Positions 14,001 through 24,144 of a DNA stretch of 64,000 bases are shown piece after piece. The notes below the pieces were generated by a model that had not been told where the DNA came from, did no database searches, and saw only the letters and a list, made by a program, of their open reading frames with translations. Numbering within the stretch: position 1 is the stretch's first letter; every line of letters begins with the position of its first letter. A program made the translations under genes and the position numbers. The stretch comes from Lingula anatina (Eukaryota > Brachiopoda > Lingulata > Lingulida > Lingulidae), in contig NW_019775408.1 in NCBI RefSeq assembly GCF_001039355.2, positions 172,144 through 236,143 on the forward strand. Direction: 5' to 3'.

Positions 14001-17000
14001 TCTAATTTTTGACCATTTTGAATTGAAATGTTTCTTAAATAATGTTATTGGCAAATAACAGTGTAAATTTAAAGAAATGAGAGAAATTTATTACAGCACA
14101 AAGTTTGTAAATGAAAGTTATGGTTAGTATTAATACAGACAATACAAAATACTAAGAAAGTGACACACAGTTACACGCAGTAGTCTCTTACCCTTCTTCT
14201 TCTTCTCTGTTAAATTGCAAGTTTTTAAAATAACAATTTATATGTCAAAAGCAACAATTAATGCAGTTGTCATTATAAATCAAGTTGTGCTGATTTTTAT
14301 CGATTGGATGAAATTTAAAATTCGTCATACATACTTTACATACATATGCAAGCCAATACACAAAAAAATACAAGCAGAAAATATTTAACATTTTTCAAGA
14401 GATAAAAATGTGCATACATATACAATTAATGATTAACATTTTTCAACAGAAAAAAAAAACATGCATACATATTGACAGATATAAGTATATATTAAATAAG
14501 TAGGAAGGTAAAGCCAGGATAGATGATAGACAGACAGAGAAACAGACAGACAATAATTACCTTAGTCCAGTCAGCTTCATATCCACATTGGCCTGGTATC
14601 TGGTTCCGGCCAGTCTCCAGGCTGTGGACACTCCCCGCCCTATGTTCTGTATGGTGGTATACATCTGTGCCACGGCAGACCCCGCGTTACTGTACTCTCC
14701 AGCCACAAATAACAGGGGCTCCGTGTACTGCCTTGGGGAACCCCCTAGTTTCAGGGCCTTCAGGGTGCCCGTTATGGTGTATATGTCTGTTGGAAAGGAG
14801 AGAGAGAAACTACAGTGTAAATTGGAATCAAGGTATCATAATCATGGTAATTTGGGCCAAAGAGATCTATATTTTAATTAATTCTATATTTATTATTTGC
14901 CAGTCTGGACTATCACTGACCCAGGTCAAATTGCAAGTGGTCATCTCAAACATTAGCTGTGATACAGACATCTACTGTTAATTACAAGAGGGTGCGCGAC
15001 AATTTGAATTTCTCTTTTAAGTTGTTAGATGGCAAATTAAGAAATGCATGCTGGCCTTGACTACTATGATCTAAAAACTCATCTTGTGAAAAATTTAATG
15101 CAGACACTATTTAGATCGAGCTGCAGGAAAAAAGCATGCGAACATTATTAGTTTTAATGACAGATATATTTCACACAAAAGTTTTGTTAATTTCAATTTT
15201 AAAAATTAATATCATTTATCAATTGAATAATTTATTTACTTTACTTATTATTATTATTTTTTTTTTGTCACCTACTTTCATCTCTGACCAGATATTTCCT
15301 GGAGTTATATGCTGCATAAGGCTTCTTTCCCCAAACTCGAATGCTATAATATCCTTGGTGATCACCAATGGCCAAGGGCCAGGAGCTCTCTTGTTGCTGT
15401 TGCTGTGAGAATTCTAAAGGATAAACCACTGTAGAATTGGCAATAACCACCTTCTTGTTCAGGTTAACCAATCCATCTTTGATAAACGTCACTGGAGTTC
15501 CTTCGTCAAAGCCGTAGAGGTTGTAACTTAGGGTTTGGCTTGTCTTGTTGTAAACAGGAAGTGATATGGATACTTTGGATTCTGAAAGCAAATTAAAAAA
15601 GAATTATAATAAAATTTGTTAGGATAAACATATAAATGTCTTCTCTAAATCAGCAAACTATTTTTTCTTGAAACTTAATGTTTAAGTAACTATTTCTGAC
15701 AGAGAATATTTTTAATCAGAGAAAGCAACTTTAAACTATAGACTACATAAATTTCTGCTTGTATCAGCTAAATTTTTACAGTTTGACTAGAAAATTTGAT
15801 GAATGATGAATGATCGTGCTTTTTTAAAAAAGGAGCGCAGCAGATAGGCTATTAGAATTCAGGGCGATGCTTAAAGTTCAGTCTGGTGGACCTAATTAGT
15901 TAATATACTTCATAAAGTACAACCTACCAGGTATTTGGGAGTCCATCTCACATATGTATGGCAACTGATTTTCACACTCTGATTCATAGTAGGACACACT
16001 TGAAGATGGACCTTCTCCTAGGGAAACTGACTGCCTGAAAGCTAGGCAAAACGTATCTGGCCTTTCCGAGACAGTGGGCAGTACATATTCTTCTTCGTTG
16101 AAATAATCTTCATTTCTTGACAATCCTATAGTGGCAAAAAGGTCTGCAATATTTTTTCTCTGTCCATTGGCCATATTGCAGGACCCCGTGGAATTGGCGC
16201 ACTGAACCCCAACTCTTGCATATTGCACTGAAATTAGAACAAAGAAAAAAAATGAAGACTTTCTTGGCCATAAAAATCAACCTTAAATACTGTAAGCCTT
16301 AGGCCTTCAAACAACAGATTTGAGCTTTGCAGGCACTCATCCTCTATTATAGCAGACATCTAATGAAAATAAACTACATCAATCTGTCGAATTCCAAGGC
16401 CAATTTACAATAAATACACTCAATATCGTTTGTCTGAAAAAGTGGGTCATTTCGAAAAATTCAGATTTTCAAAATATGAAAAACAAGCCATTACAAGTAA
16501 AAAAACTGAACACCTACCTTCTTTCAGCATGAATTCAGCAAACACAAACTCCCTTTCAAACTGGGATGTAGGAATATACAACCTTCCCCCACTGGAGGTA
16601 CACTCCCGGCTGGCTCGCCTATAGGTGCTGGGCGTGGCCACGAATTTGAAACATTTATCCAGGACGTGTGAGCCCTTCCAGCCATCAGGGCATCCGAAAC
16701 CTAAAATACAAAAGTAAAAAAATAGAGTTTTTAATTTATTTTGCTAAAGTACATATCTTGCATGTCCTTCTGGGGCCAATTCCATAAAAGCATTCTAACT
16801 TAGCATGATACCAGGCCTTAGAATGATTCTAAATCCCTAGTTGTATACTTGTTAGCAATCAACTAATTTCTATTCCATAAAACCAAACTAAGAATCATTC
16901 TTACTAGTTGCTTGCTAAGATTTGGCTAGAATGGTGTATTCATAGGAAAACCACAAAACCACAGGGTCAGTTACGCCAAACAAAAGGCAGTGACAGTGAA

Positions 17001-19745
17001 AGTTGAGCTGATTGCAGGCTGAGGGAAGTACTGGTCAAGGCATTACCATGTATTCTATAAAAGCCCTATACAGAAAGGGGTCAAAATGGCAACTTCAGGG
17101 AAGAGACAACGAAAGCCCAATTATTCAACACAAGAAAATCTCTTTATTGTGTTATTTATTTATTATTTATTTTGTGGTCACAGATAACTTGCACATTGGT
17201 TGAATGATATCCTTNGGACTCCAATGGGGGGTGGGGGGGGGGGGGGGGGTGGAGGAGGAAGCATATCTGTTTGAAAATGTGCAATGACGACATATCTTTT
17301 AACTGTTTCAAATTAGTCATATTCATCTTGAGAGCTTGTTTCTTGTAATACTGATAAAGAGAATTCATTATGATGGTAACAATGCTTATGATGATGCTGA
17401 TGCAAGGAAAAATCAGAAAGCATGTAACCAACAATTATAACCATCAGCAGTATACCTTCCAGTAACTCTGCCTGCACTGCAGTATTAGCGCACACTGACG
17501 GTAGCTCTGTATCACACTTCTGTGTTGTCACGTTGATCAAAGGAAACCGGAAACCGTACTGCAGCACCGTCCCTACTCCACACCGCCCATGCAGAGGGAG
17601 CGGCTGGTTCTGTCCCCATTGCCATATACGATGATAAGTGTAATTAACAGGGTGGGGGAACTGTCCTTCCCAGATGAATTTTTCCCTGGTTGGTTCTGAC
17701 GTCAAGCGCATGCCTGTCCAGAACCTTTTATCTCCTGATAAAAAAAGGGAAAACGGAAAATAAAATTAATGTTGGTGTAAAAATACAACATTAAAGAAAT
17801 GCTCAAAGTTGGTACTGTGGGGTCCATTTCACAAAATGACTACAGACAGTTTAAAATCAGTCTAAAGATGGTCAAAAGACTGCAGAGCATTTTAGCTGGC
17901 TAAGATGTGTTTTACAAAGAATCTACAGGACCCTGTAACTTCAGCTGTGTATATTGGTCCTAGCTAGTTTTAAGCCCCTGTGACAATGATTTCTATAATG
18001 CAATTACAGCTCACGAAACCCACTACATTACTGTAGGCTAATTGCTCATAAATTGTTTTAATTTAACCATTCAAAAATCAACCCACAAGAAAGTGAATAT
18101 TAACAGTCTTATCTAAGCCCCAAAAACATTTAGACATTTTGTAATACAGAAATTGGTAATAAACTTGCCATTTAGACATAAATCATGATTGTAGGCTAAC
18201 ATTTGGGATCCAAATGTGCCTTTTAAGCAGCTACAGTCACTTACTTATGCCATCTATGTCATTCCTCACCCCCATCAGGACATTGGCAAACATATATGGG
18301 TCTGGCCATGTCAGGTCTGACAGGGACAGCATATTACTGAAGTGTTCACGGCACTTTAGAACTGCTTGCGGCCAGATCAGGGGATTGGAATTCACCATTA
18401 TACAAGTGCCTTGGTCATTGTTGCCTATATTCACCACATCCTCAGCAACCCTCTTTTTTCTCTTTTGTGGAGTCATACTTCTGCTGTATTTGAAGAAGCC
18501 ATCGCGGCATGCAGTTCCTGGCAAAACAGATTCAGATTTGAAATACACATAGAACTACTTAGAAGTTGATATATGAACGAACAGTTTGCTGCTCTGTATC
18601 AAAATGACAGAATCATGGGAAAGAGTACAGCAAAATAGCATGTAGAAATAGTACAGACTTAATTTATCTTATATTGCAACTAAAATCTTTCTTAAATGCA
18701 TATTATAATAATTAAAATATAGAAATCTGTACATACTTGGCATAATTCTCTCACATCTATTAGTCTCATAATATCTGAAATAGCCTTCTTTGCAAAGACA
18801 TGTATCCACCGTGCCATCTCCGGTGCTATCTTGGCAGGATATTGTGTTAATATTCCGATAGCGATCTTTGCACTGCTGATCATCACTGCAGCTTGATCCA
18901 ACAACTGGAAGTCAGAATATTCCTTTCTATATTTATATCTTAAAAATGAATCGCTCTTTTAGTCAATCCTTTAGAATCGTAAGTGAATTTTCAAATTGAA
19001 TTAAAAATGACTTCGAAAATGCATTGTTAAAACTCTTGCCTTTAAATGCACTTTCATCTTTAAAGATAATATTTGGTAAAATGGGTAAAATCACTAGGTT
19101 TCCACAACAAGGTTTATATCAGACATACATGTACTTAACATATATGCACATATTCTTCAACACACAAACTTTGGCAGAATTATCAACCAACCTATATATC
19201 TTTTATTTTATAAATATCAACTAAATCATTTGCCCTTACCTGGGTCACAAAGATTTGTGACATTATTGTAGAAATAGGAGGATACGCAATCACAAAAACT
19301 GTTTCTTGCAGTAAAATTATATCTGCAGTATGCATTGCTGTCTCCACTTCTTTGACATACTGCAGTGTTATATCTACATGGATATCCATACACTGAAACA
19401 AAAATAGCAGAATAGTAAGATAAAGAGTTGGCTTTTGATAATCTGTTCATGTCCATTAGGAGGCACCACAATTAGTCATTACTTTTTGCCCCCCCCCCCT
19501 TCATTCTTATTGAGTGTGCAGGTGCAGTGTGCATATGTAGCATGTTTGACAATAAAATAATATATGGAAACTGTACCGTACCTAATTGGCAAGTATGGGT
19601 GGTTTCATTGTGGAAATATCCCTGCTCACACAAACATCTCCCACTTGTACATAATGTATTACTACCAGTAGGACAAGTGGAAGAACAAGTGGAGTTCACC
19701 ACTGGAAGTGGAAGTACAATATTTCTTAATATATCATATTCAGTG

Positions 19746-19814
<69 letters not shown>

Positions 19815-20419
19815 TTTGAAGATTTAATTTTTGTTAATTAAACTTCAACCCCTTTTAGTCACCCCCAAGATTTACTGACATTAAGCCAATGAACTTTTTA
19901 AAAATTTTCAGTCAATATTTCAACAAATTTAAACATTTTAATGGGGGAGGGGATTAATAAAATAAATATAATCAATTCTATTGATTTAATTTGAATTTAT
20001 TGAGTAATTCCAGTAAAATTCAATTTTCTTAACCTCTAAAAAGTCAAGAGACATTCAAACCTGCAATACAGATGAAGGGGCTGGTGGCTGACTTCATGAA
20101 CCCTGGCTGACACACACAGACCTGTGCTGAAGTATCACAGACACTGTGGCTGTCAGACGTACAGTCTCCGCTACCAGTACATTTCTGACCTACAGCTGTA
20201 GATTTAGAAGTAAAAGTACAATAATGAATTTATTATCAATTCAGGGGATATCTCCAAAAATTGAAATACCTAATTATATAACAGTAAGGAACATACATTT
20301 TACATTCCTTTGATATTTTTCAATACATCTTCTAAATAAATGCAATGTGAATAACACAAATGTTGCTTCATCTCTAAGTTAGTACAAGAAGAGAGTACAG
20401 CCTTGAAAATACCTCAAAA

Positions 20420-20474
<55 letters not shown>

Positions 20475-20872
20475 ATATGTAAATATATTAAAGCTTACCT
20501 GGCTGTATACAGCGGCCAGAGACGGGATCAAAAGCTTCACCTTGACGACACTGACATAAAGATACATCTCCTGTACTAGAACATTCTCCACTGATTACAC
20601 CAGGGCAAATTTCTCTAAGTATCGTTAGAGTGTTACAGTTTCCTCCCAATACTAAATTGACAAAAAAAAAATCATTAATTAAAATTTGAATTTAAATTAT
20701 AATAATCATACTGATTTTTGTTCTTTTAATGTTACACTTATTATACAGTGTTTGGAACTTTAAAGTTACCATTGATTAAAATGCTAAAGCAAACCATCAT
20801 ATTAATCTTGCTACATTTGGCAAAAAAGTGCAGACTATTAGGTGCACACAGGTACTCACTATGTGTGAGTGT

Positions 20873-20931
<59 letters not shown>

Positions 20932-22612
20932 CCTTGTTTCCCAGCATGCACCAGGATGTGCCCAACGGCCCACATAATTACCTCGAATACACTTGTTGTT
21001 ATAATAGGAGTAACCAGGGGCACACTGACACTGGTCTGCTTTTCCATCTTGATCTGTGTCCTTACATGCTAAATTCTGGTTACTGCAGTCTTCATTCCAT
21101 GAGCAAGTCTGGCCATAACCTCACAGAAAATAGACTCATTTTAACCTTTTTGCTTAAATATAAACTTTATGAACAAAAAACTTAAATCTTAGTTCCAAAT
21201 AAATTTGTATGAGACAATTTTCCTTTAAGTTTGTTTTAAGTGTATATGCCTGATATGTGTACTAGTACAGTCTTTATTTAAAGTTAATTATTTTTATATT
21301 TGTAGACCAATCCATCTAATATTTTTCTGTTTCGTTACCAGATGACAAAGAATGTTTAACTGGAGATCATACATAAAACTTACCATATTTGCACATTTTA
21401 CTGCCTGTATCATACTTCAATCCCTGCTGACACACACATCTCCCAGCATTCCCGCACAACATGGCCGTCAGCTGCGGGATGCAGTCACTTTCTTCATTGC
21501 ATTCTGCATTAAAATCTGCAAGTGAAATATACATATATTTTTAATTATATTTAAATGATTGAACAATAACAAATTTAACAAATTCAAGAAAGCAAGGAAG
21601 CATGTCTATCTATCATTTTAAAATTAAGAAAAAAAAACTATTTTATTACATGGAACAAATCAAAGAATTTTCAATAAACATAATTGAAATAAGAAAAAAA
21701 AACTTACATGGAACACAAATGGGAGGCTGGTTGTTACTCTCAGGTGTGTATCCAGAATTACATTGACATCTTCCACGGTAACAGTAGGTGTTGGTATCCT
21801 TGTCTGTGCACTGTGATGTCGCATTACATTCTGTCATATATGACCCTCCTAGACCACCACCTGGTTAATAAATAGCATTTATGATACCTTTCAAATGTCA
21901 AGAATTATCTTACAGAACATCTGTTATACTGTTATTTCTTTTCTCTCCCCCCCCTCCTTTTTTTGTAGGGGGAGTGGATCTTGCCTAGGCCTGTGTCATT
22001 CTTTGAACCTGACAAAATTTTGTCTATTAAACTTATGAATCATATATAGTGCATTATTTATTGATTAGAGTCAGAAATACATGAAATTACTACTAATCGG
22101 CAGTGATGTGAGTGACACTTAAACTGTTGTTATTATAATTATTACATTTTGCATGTTCCTCTCAAAACTCTTTATGATAGTTGCTCAAACAATTTGAATG
22201 GTGCCATCATTCCAAACAAATAAATTATTGCATAACACCAGCACTAGGAGGGTGAAAGTTATAATACACGTTTAGCACCCTAGAAAATCACGATTCAAAC
22301 AGTTTACTCTTCTCATCTTAAACACTCTTTAAAAATATTTTTTTCACCACCAAGCAATGCAGTAACTATAACACATATGATAAAGAGACAATGCATGTTG
22401 ATGTCTTTTTCCATTTCTCTTATTTTTCCTAAATTTCCAAAGAAAAGGATATGTGGTTAAAATTTCACAACATGGTGTTCAGTTTATTTACCTGACCCTG
22501 CGACATCATCTGGAGATGATCCACTCTGAGAACATCCACCACCAATATACAGTAGGATGATACACAACTCCAGGATCATCATGACAACGGACAAAGATCT
22601 GTCCCCCGTCAT
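4104..22612 (-). CDS. Adhesion G-protein-coupled receptor with EB/EGF, C-type lectin, SEA-like, HRM-like, GAIN/GPS and 7TM domains
   Basis: Thirty-one coding exons keep one frame (5523 bases, about 1840 residues): 22492-22612, 21708-21860, 21384-21515, 20982-21119, 20499-20651, 20061-20195, 19582-19701, 19240-19392, 18737-18904, 18245-18517, 17456-17734, 16518-16700, 15928-16227, 15276-15581, 14561-14786, 12274-12494, 11779-11883, 11111-11241, 10634-10733, 10422-10526, 9753-9883, 9392-9541, 8885-8979, 8189-8454, 7427-7620, 7047-7214, 6597-6724, 5930-6192, 5355-5424, 4652-4851, 4104-4459. The start MTGDRSLSVVMMILELCIIL is a signal peptide. The GPS reads CHCDHLTNFAVLV, with the HL/T autocleavage site intact. 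Seven helices follow, then a Ser/Asn/Gly-rich tail ending NHAYNGGN. It is a plasma-membrane receptor that probably senses extracellular or glycan ligands and signals through a tethered agonist; ligand and G protein are unknown. Exons 11779-10422 include a duplicated block, so the true length may be about 1728 residues. Confidence 0.92.
6715..6897. repeat. Small tandem duplication in an intron
   Basis: About 70 bases around 6719-6786, containing AGAGGTCCTGGAAAACATTA, recur with changes at 6829-6897, including the splice-acceptor-like CCAGGACC. The second copy is a possible decoy acceptor upstream of the TM1 exon. Confidence 0.6.
7047..9541 (-). other. aGPCR: GAIN domain with GPS autocleavage site
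   Basis: Exons 9392-9541, 8885-8979, 8189-8454, 7427-7620 and 7047-7214 (about residues 1212-1502) form the GAIN fold: a helical part (TADNVVEIVSNAANLTEENG), then beta strands. The end is the GPS, with cysteines in VCEFWDFS, DGCTYQG and CHCDHLT. Cleavage is expected between Leu and Thr of HLT, leaving TNFAVLVDLYGQ as tethered agonist. Several N-glycosylation sequons (NTT, NLT, NVT, NSS) fit an extracellular location. Confidence 0.85.
7961..8012. repeat. (AAT)n microsatellite in a receptor intron
   Basis: About 17 AAT units; it explains the poly-Asn ORF seen there. Confidence 0.95.
9583..11968. repeat. 1.36-kb period direct duplication flanked by single Ns
   Basis: About 1.0 kb (roughly 9583-10611 and 10953-11968) is repeated in direct orientation at near identity, covering two receptor exons and their introns. 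Each copy starts beside an N (9582, 10952). The 340 bases between (10612-10951) are unique and hold exon 10634-10733. Confidence 0.85.
9753..11883 (-). other. aGPCR: HRM-like module encoded twice, with an extra exon between
   Basis: Exons 11779-11883 plus 11111-11241, and again 10422-10526 plus 9753-9883, each encode about 79 residues. The pattern is SC-(P/S)-KEVV, STQRCLDESG, TRPCQGNFTYGADWG, VTLNC, like the hormone-receptor motif that precedes GAIN domains. The copies differ at Pro/Ser and Phe/Ile, plus mostly silent changes. Between them exon 10634-10733 encodes LVKHKTGGCVPYFVYVGVY and more. The block of 105+131+100 bases is divisible by three, so the receptor stays in frame with one or two copies. 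Single Ns at the left edge of both copies leave open an assembly artefact. Confidence 0.6.
12495..14560. other. Long receptor intron without visible genes
   Basis: AT-rich intron between exons 14561-14786 and 12274-12494. I see no coding, RNA or transposon feature that I can support. Confidence 0.5.
14561..15581 (-). other. aGPCR: Ig-like stretch and start of SEA-like region
   Basis: Exon 15276-15581 (about residues 770-871) is beta-rich, with HQGYYSIRVWG resembling the DxGxYxCxV strand of Ig domains but lacking its cysteine; it also has a Gln5 run. Exon 14561-14786 (about 872-946), with exon 12274-12494, is a candidate SEA-like or linker region. Both domain calls rest on weak similarity. 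Confidence 0.45.
15928..18517 (-). other. aGPCR: two C-type lectin-like domains
   Basis: Exons 18245-18517 and 17456-17734 form the first domain (about residues 425-608): a Cys start, PLIWPQAVLKC in the helix, and the closing CDTELPSVC. Exons 16518-16700 and 15928-16227 form the second (about 609-769): GCPDGWKG, SYRRASREC-like helix (TYRRASREC), and the closing CENQLPYICE. I see no clear EPN/QPD plus WND calcium-site pair, so sugar binding by the classic mechanism is doubtful. Confidence 0.8.
19749..19811. repeat. (AAT)n microsatellite in a receptor intron
   Basis: About 20 AAT units, 48 bases upstream (in transcript direction) of the module exon 19582-19701. Confidence 0.95.
20416..20475. 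repeat. (AAAT)n microsatellite in a receptor intron
   Basis: About 15 tetranucleotide units, 24 bases beyond the donor of exon 20499-20651. Confidence 0.95.
20878..20930. repeat. (AG)n microsatellite in a receptor intron
   Basis: About 26 AG units; on the transcript strand it is a CT tract. It accounts for the LSLSLS and RERERE ORFs. Confidence 0.95.
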
Positions 22613-22628
22613 CCTGATGAACTGCTTT
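22492..22628 (-). other. aGPCR first coding exon: translation start and signal peptide
   Basis: The acceptor TCATCTAG lies just before 22628. The ATG at 22612-22610 opens a hydrophobic leader (VVMMILELCIILLYIGGGCS) typical of a cleaved signal peptide. No upstream in-frame Met is needed, and the donor after 22492 leaves phase 1, the phase used by all following cysteine-module exons. Confidence 0.85.
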
Positions 22629-23075
22629 CTAGATGATATATGTATTTGATGTCAAAGGGTTATGATATAAAAATAATTTTTAACTTCAAATTTACTGAAA
22701 AGAAAAGCAAAAATATAATCATAATATCAATAAAATCAATAAATAAACAAAATTCTACAAATCAGATGATCTGACCAACTATGAAATATCTTAAACAAGA
22801 GACATCTTATTGGGTACTATCTTTTCTAGGCAGCTGTTTTATAAAATAGTTTTTTTAATTAACTTTGTGGTTTTTTCAATATTTCTACTTTTTGTATGTT
22901 TAAGTTCGCTATCTCATTTTTTTCATTTTAAATAATGAGGTAACTCTTTAAATTGAACTTGATTTGAATAAGCCAAGTAAAATTTCCCTTTATCTCATTT
23001 TGATTTTATTCTATGATCATTAATGTTTTCTCTTTTTTTATTTTTAAAAATTAAATTTGTAACAAAATTACTTAC

Positions 23076-23128
23076 CCTCTCTTTAAGCTGTGACTACTCT
23101 TCCTTCAATGCTATTCAAGTCCTCAGTT
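23076..23128 (-). other. Probable 5' UTR exon of the aGPCR
   Basis: On the minus strand a pyrimidine-rich acceptor (TTTTGTTTTACAG) precedes 23128 and a consensus donor (GGGTAAGTAA) follows 23076. The exon lacks ATG and lies 448 bases upstream of the coding start exon. Confidence 0.5.
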
Positions 23129-24088
23129 CTGTAAAACAAAAATAATTTAGTCAAATGCTATATAAGCTAAGTTATAACTATTAGTAGTACAATAACAGCT
23201 TAAAGTGACTGATTTGTACATAGGGCTACATCAAATATCATAAGTAAAGAATAACCTAGTGTTAAAACAGTGTGAGTTAACAACAACAACAGTTCTTTCA
23301 CTGTAAAACTGACTCAAACTTGTTCCTTTTTTCCTTACAGTCTGCAAAACAAGATACAAAGTTGTGTTGTCACAGCTTTCTTATAACACTAGTCTATCTA
23401 GCCATTAACTGCAGTGATGTCAACCCCACACTGCAGGTGTCTTGTAATACCCAAACTGTCTATAAATGTTTAAACATGCTAGCACAGTTACACGATTTAA
23501 TAATCAATATGAATGAGTCCTGGATATTGAGTCCAATTTAAAGGCCATTATAAAGGCCTACACATGAAACCAGCATATAATGGATTGCCATAATATATAA
23601 TGCAGCTGGAAAAAAAAAGATACAATCAAAATAAATAAAATAAATTAATAACAGGATATGTGAATATAAAAGACCCAGAAATACAAATCAATTTCCATTT
23701 TTGCAACAGCATGTATTGTCAAAAATGAACAGTGACTTACTTTAAATACATTGGGGAAATTCCATTCAACTGTACCTGTAAAATCCCAGTGGTAACATAT
23801 ATGAGAAGGATAAGAAAATAATATCAACCTGGCTCAGAGACCACATGGACTCATTATTCTAATGGTGTTTTGCTTACACAAACATTTCTCTGTCACAATG
23901 ATCAATTATTAAATTGAGAGGAAGAAGGGTTCATTTAGAACTATTAATGGGGTACATCTAGTTCTCATGGCCTTTCATTACTGAATCATTATGTGTGTCC
24001 AATTACTAAGGTACCAATGGAATATCAGTCAGTCGTGTATTTCTATGTTTAGAATTCACATCTGAATACCAATTTTGTTATTGTCCAG

Positions 24089-24089
24089 T

Positions 24090-24130
<41 letters not shown>

Positions 24131-24144
24131 TGTGTGTGTGTGTG
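24089..24144. repeat. (TG)n microsatellite
   Basis: Nearly pure TG repeat in the 5' intron of the receptor. Confidence 0.95.

Larger units (their letters stand above)
18737..21860 (-). other. aGPCR: eight EB/EGF-like cysteine modules, one per exon
   Basis: Eight consecutive exons (21708-21860, 21384-21515, 20982-21119, 20499-20651, 20061-20195, 19582-19701, 19240-19392, 18737-18904), about residues 41-424, each encode one module of 40-56 residues. Each has a core C-x-C-x(2)-G-(Y/F) near the end, for example CQCNSGYTP, CVCQQGLKY, CQCAPGYSY, CLCEQGYFH, CLCKEGYFR. All are symmetric phase 1-1, so any exon can be added or lost without breaking the frame. This pattern matches EB or EGF-like modules of invertebrate scavenger and MEGF-type proteins. 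Confidence 0.85.

Noticed and set aside
16780-16960. Imperfect palindromic stretch (CATTCTA/CTTAGCA arms) in a receptor intron
   Set aside because: Probably an old MITE or SINE-like repeat, but ends and target duplication could not be defined, so it is not listed as an element.
20741-21072. LSLSLS and RERERE ORFs
   Set aside because: Translations of the AG microsatellite.
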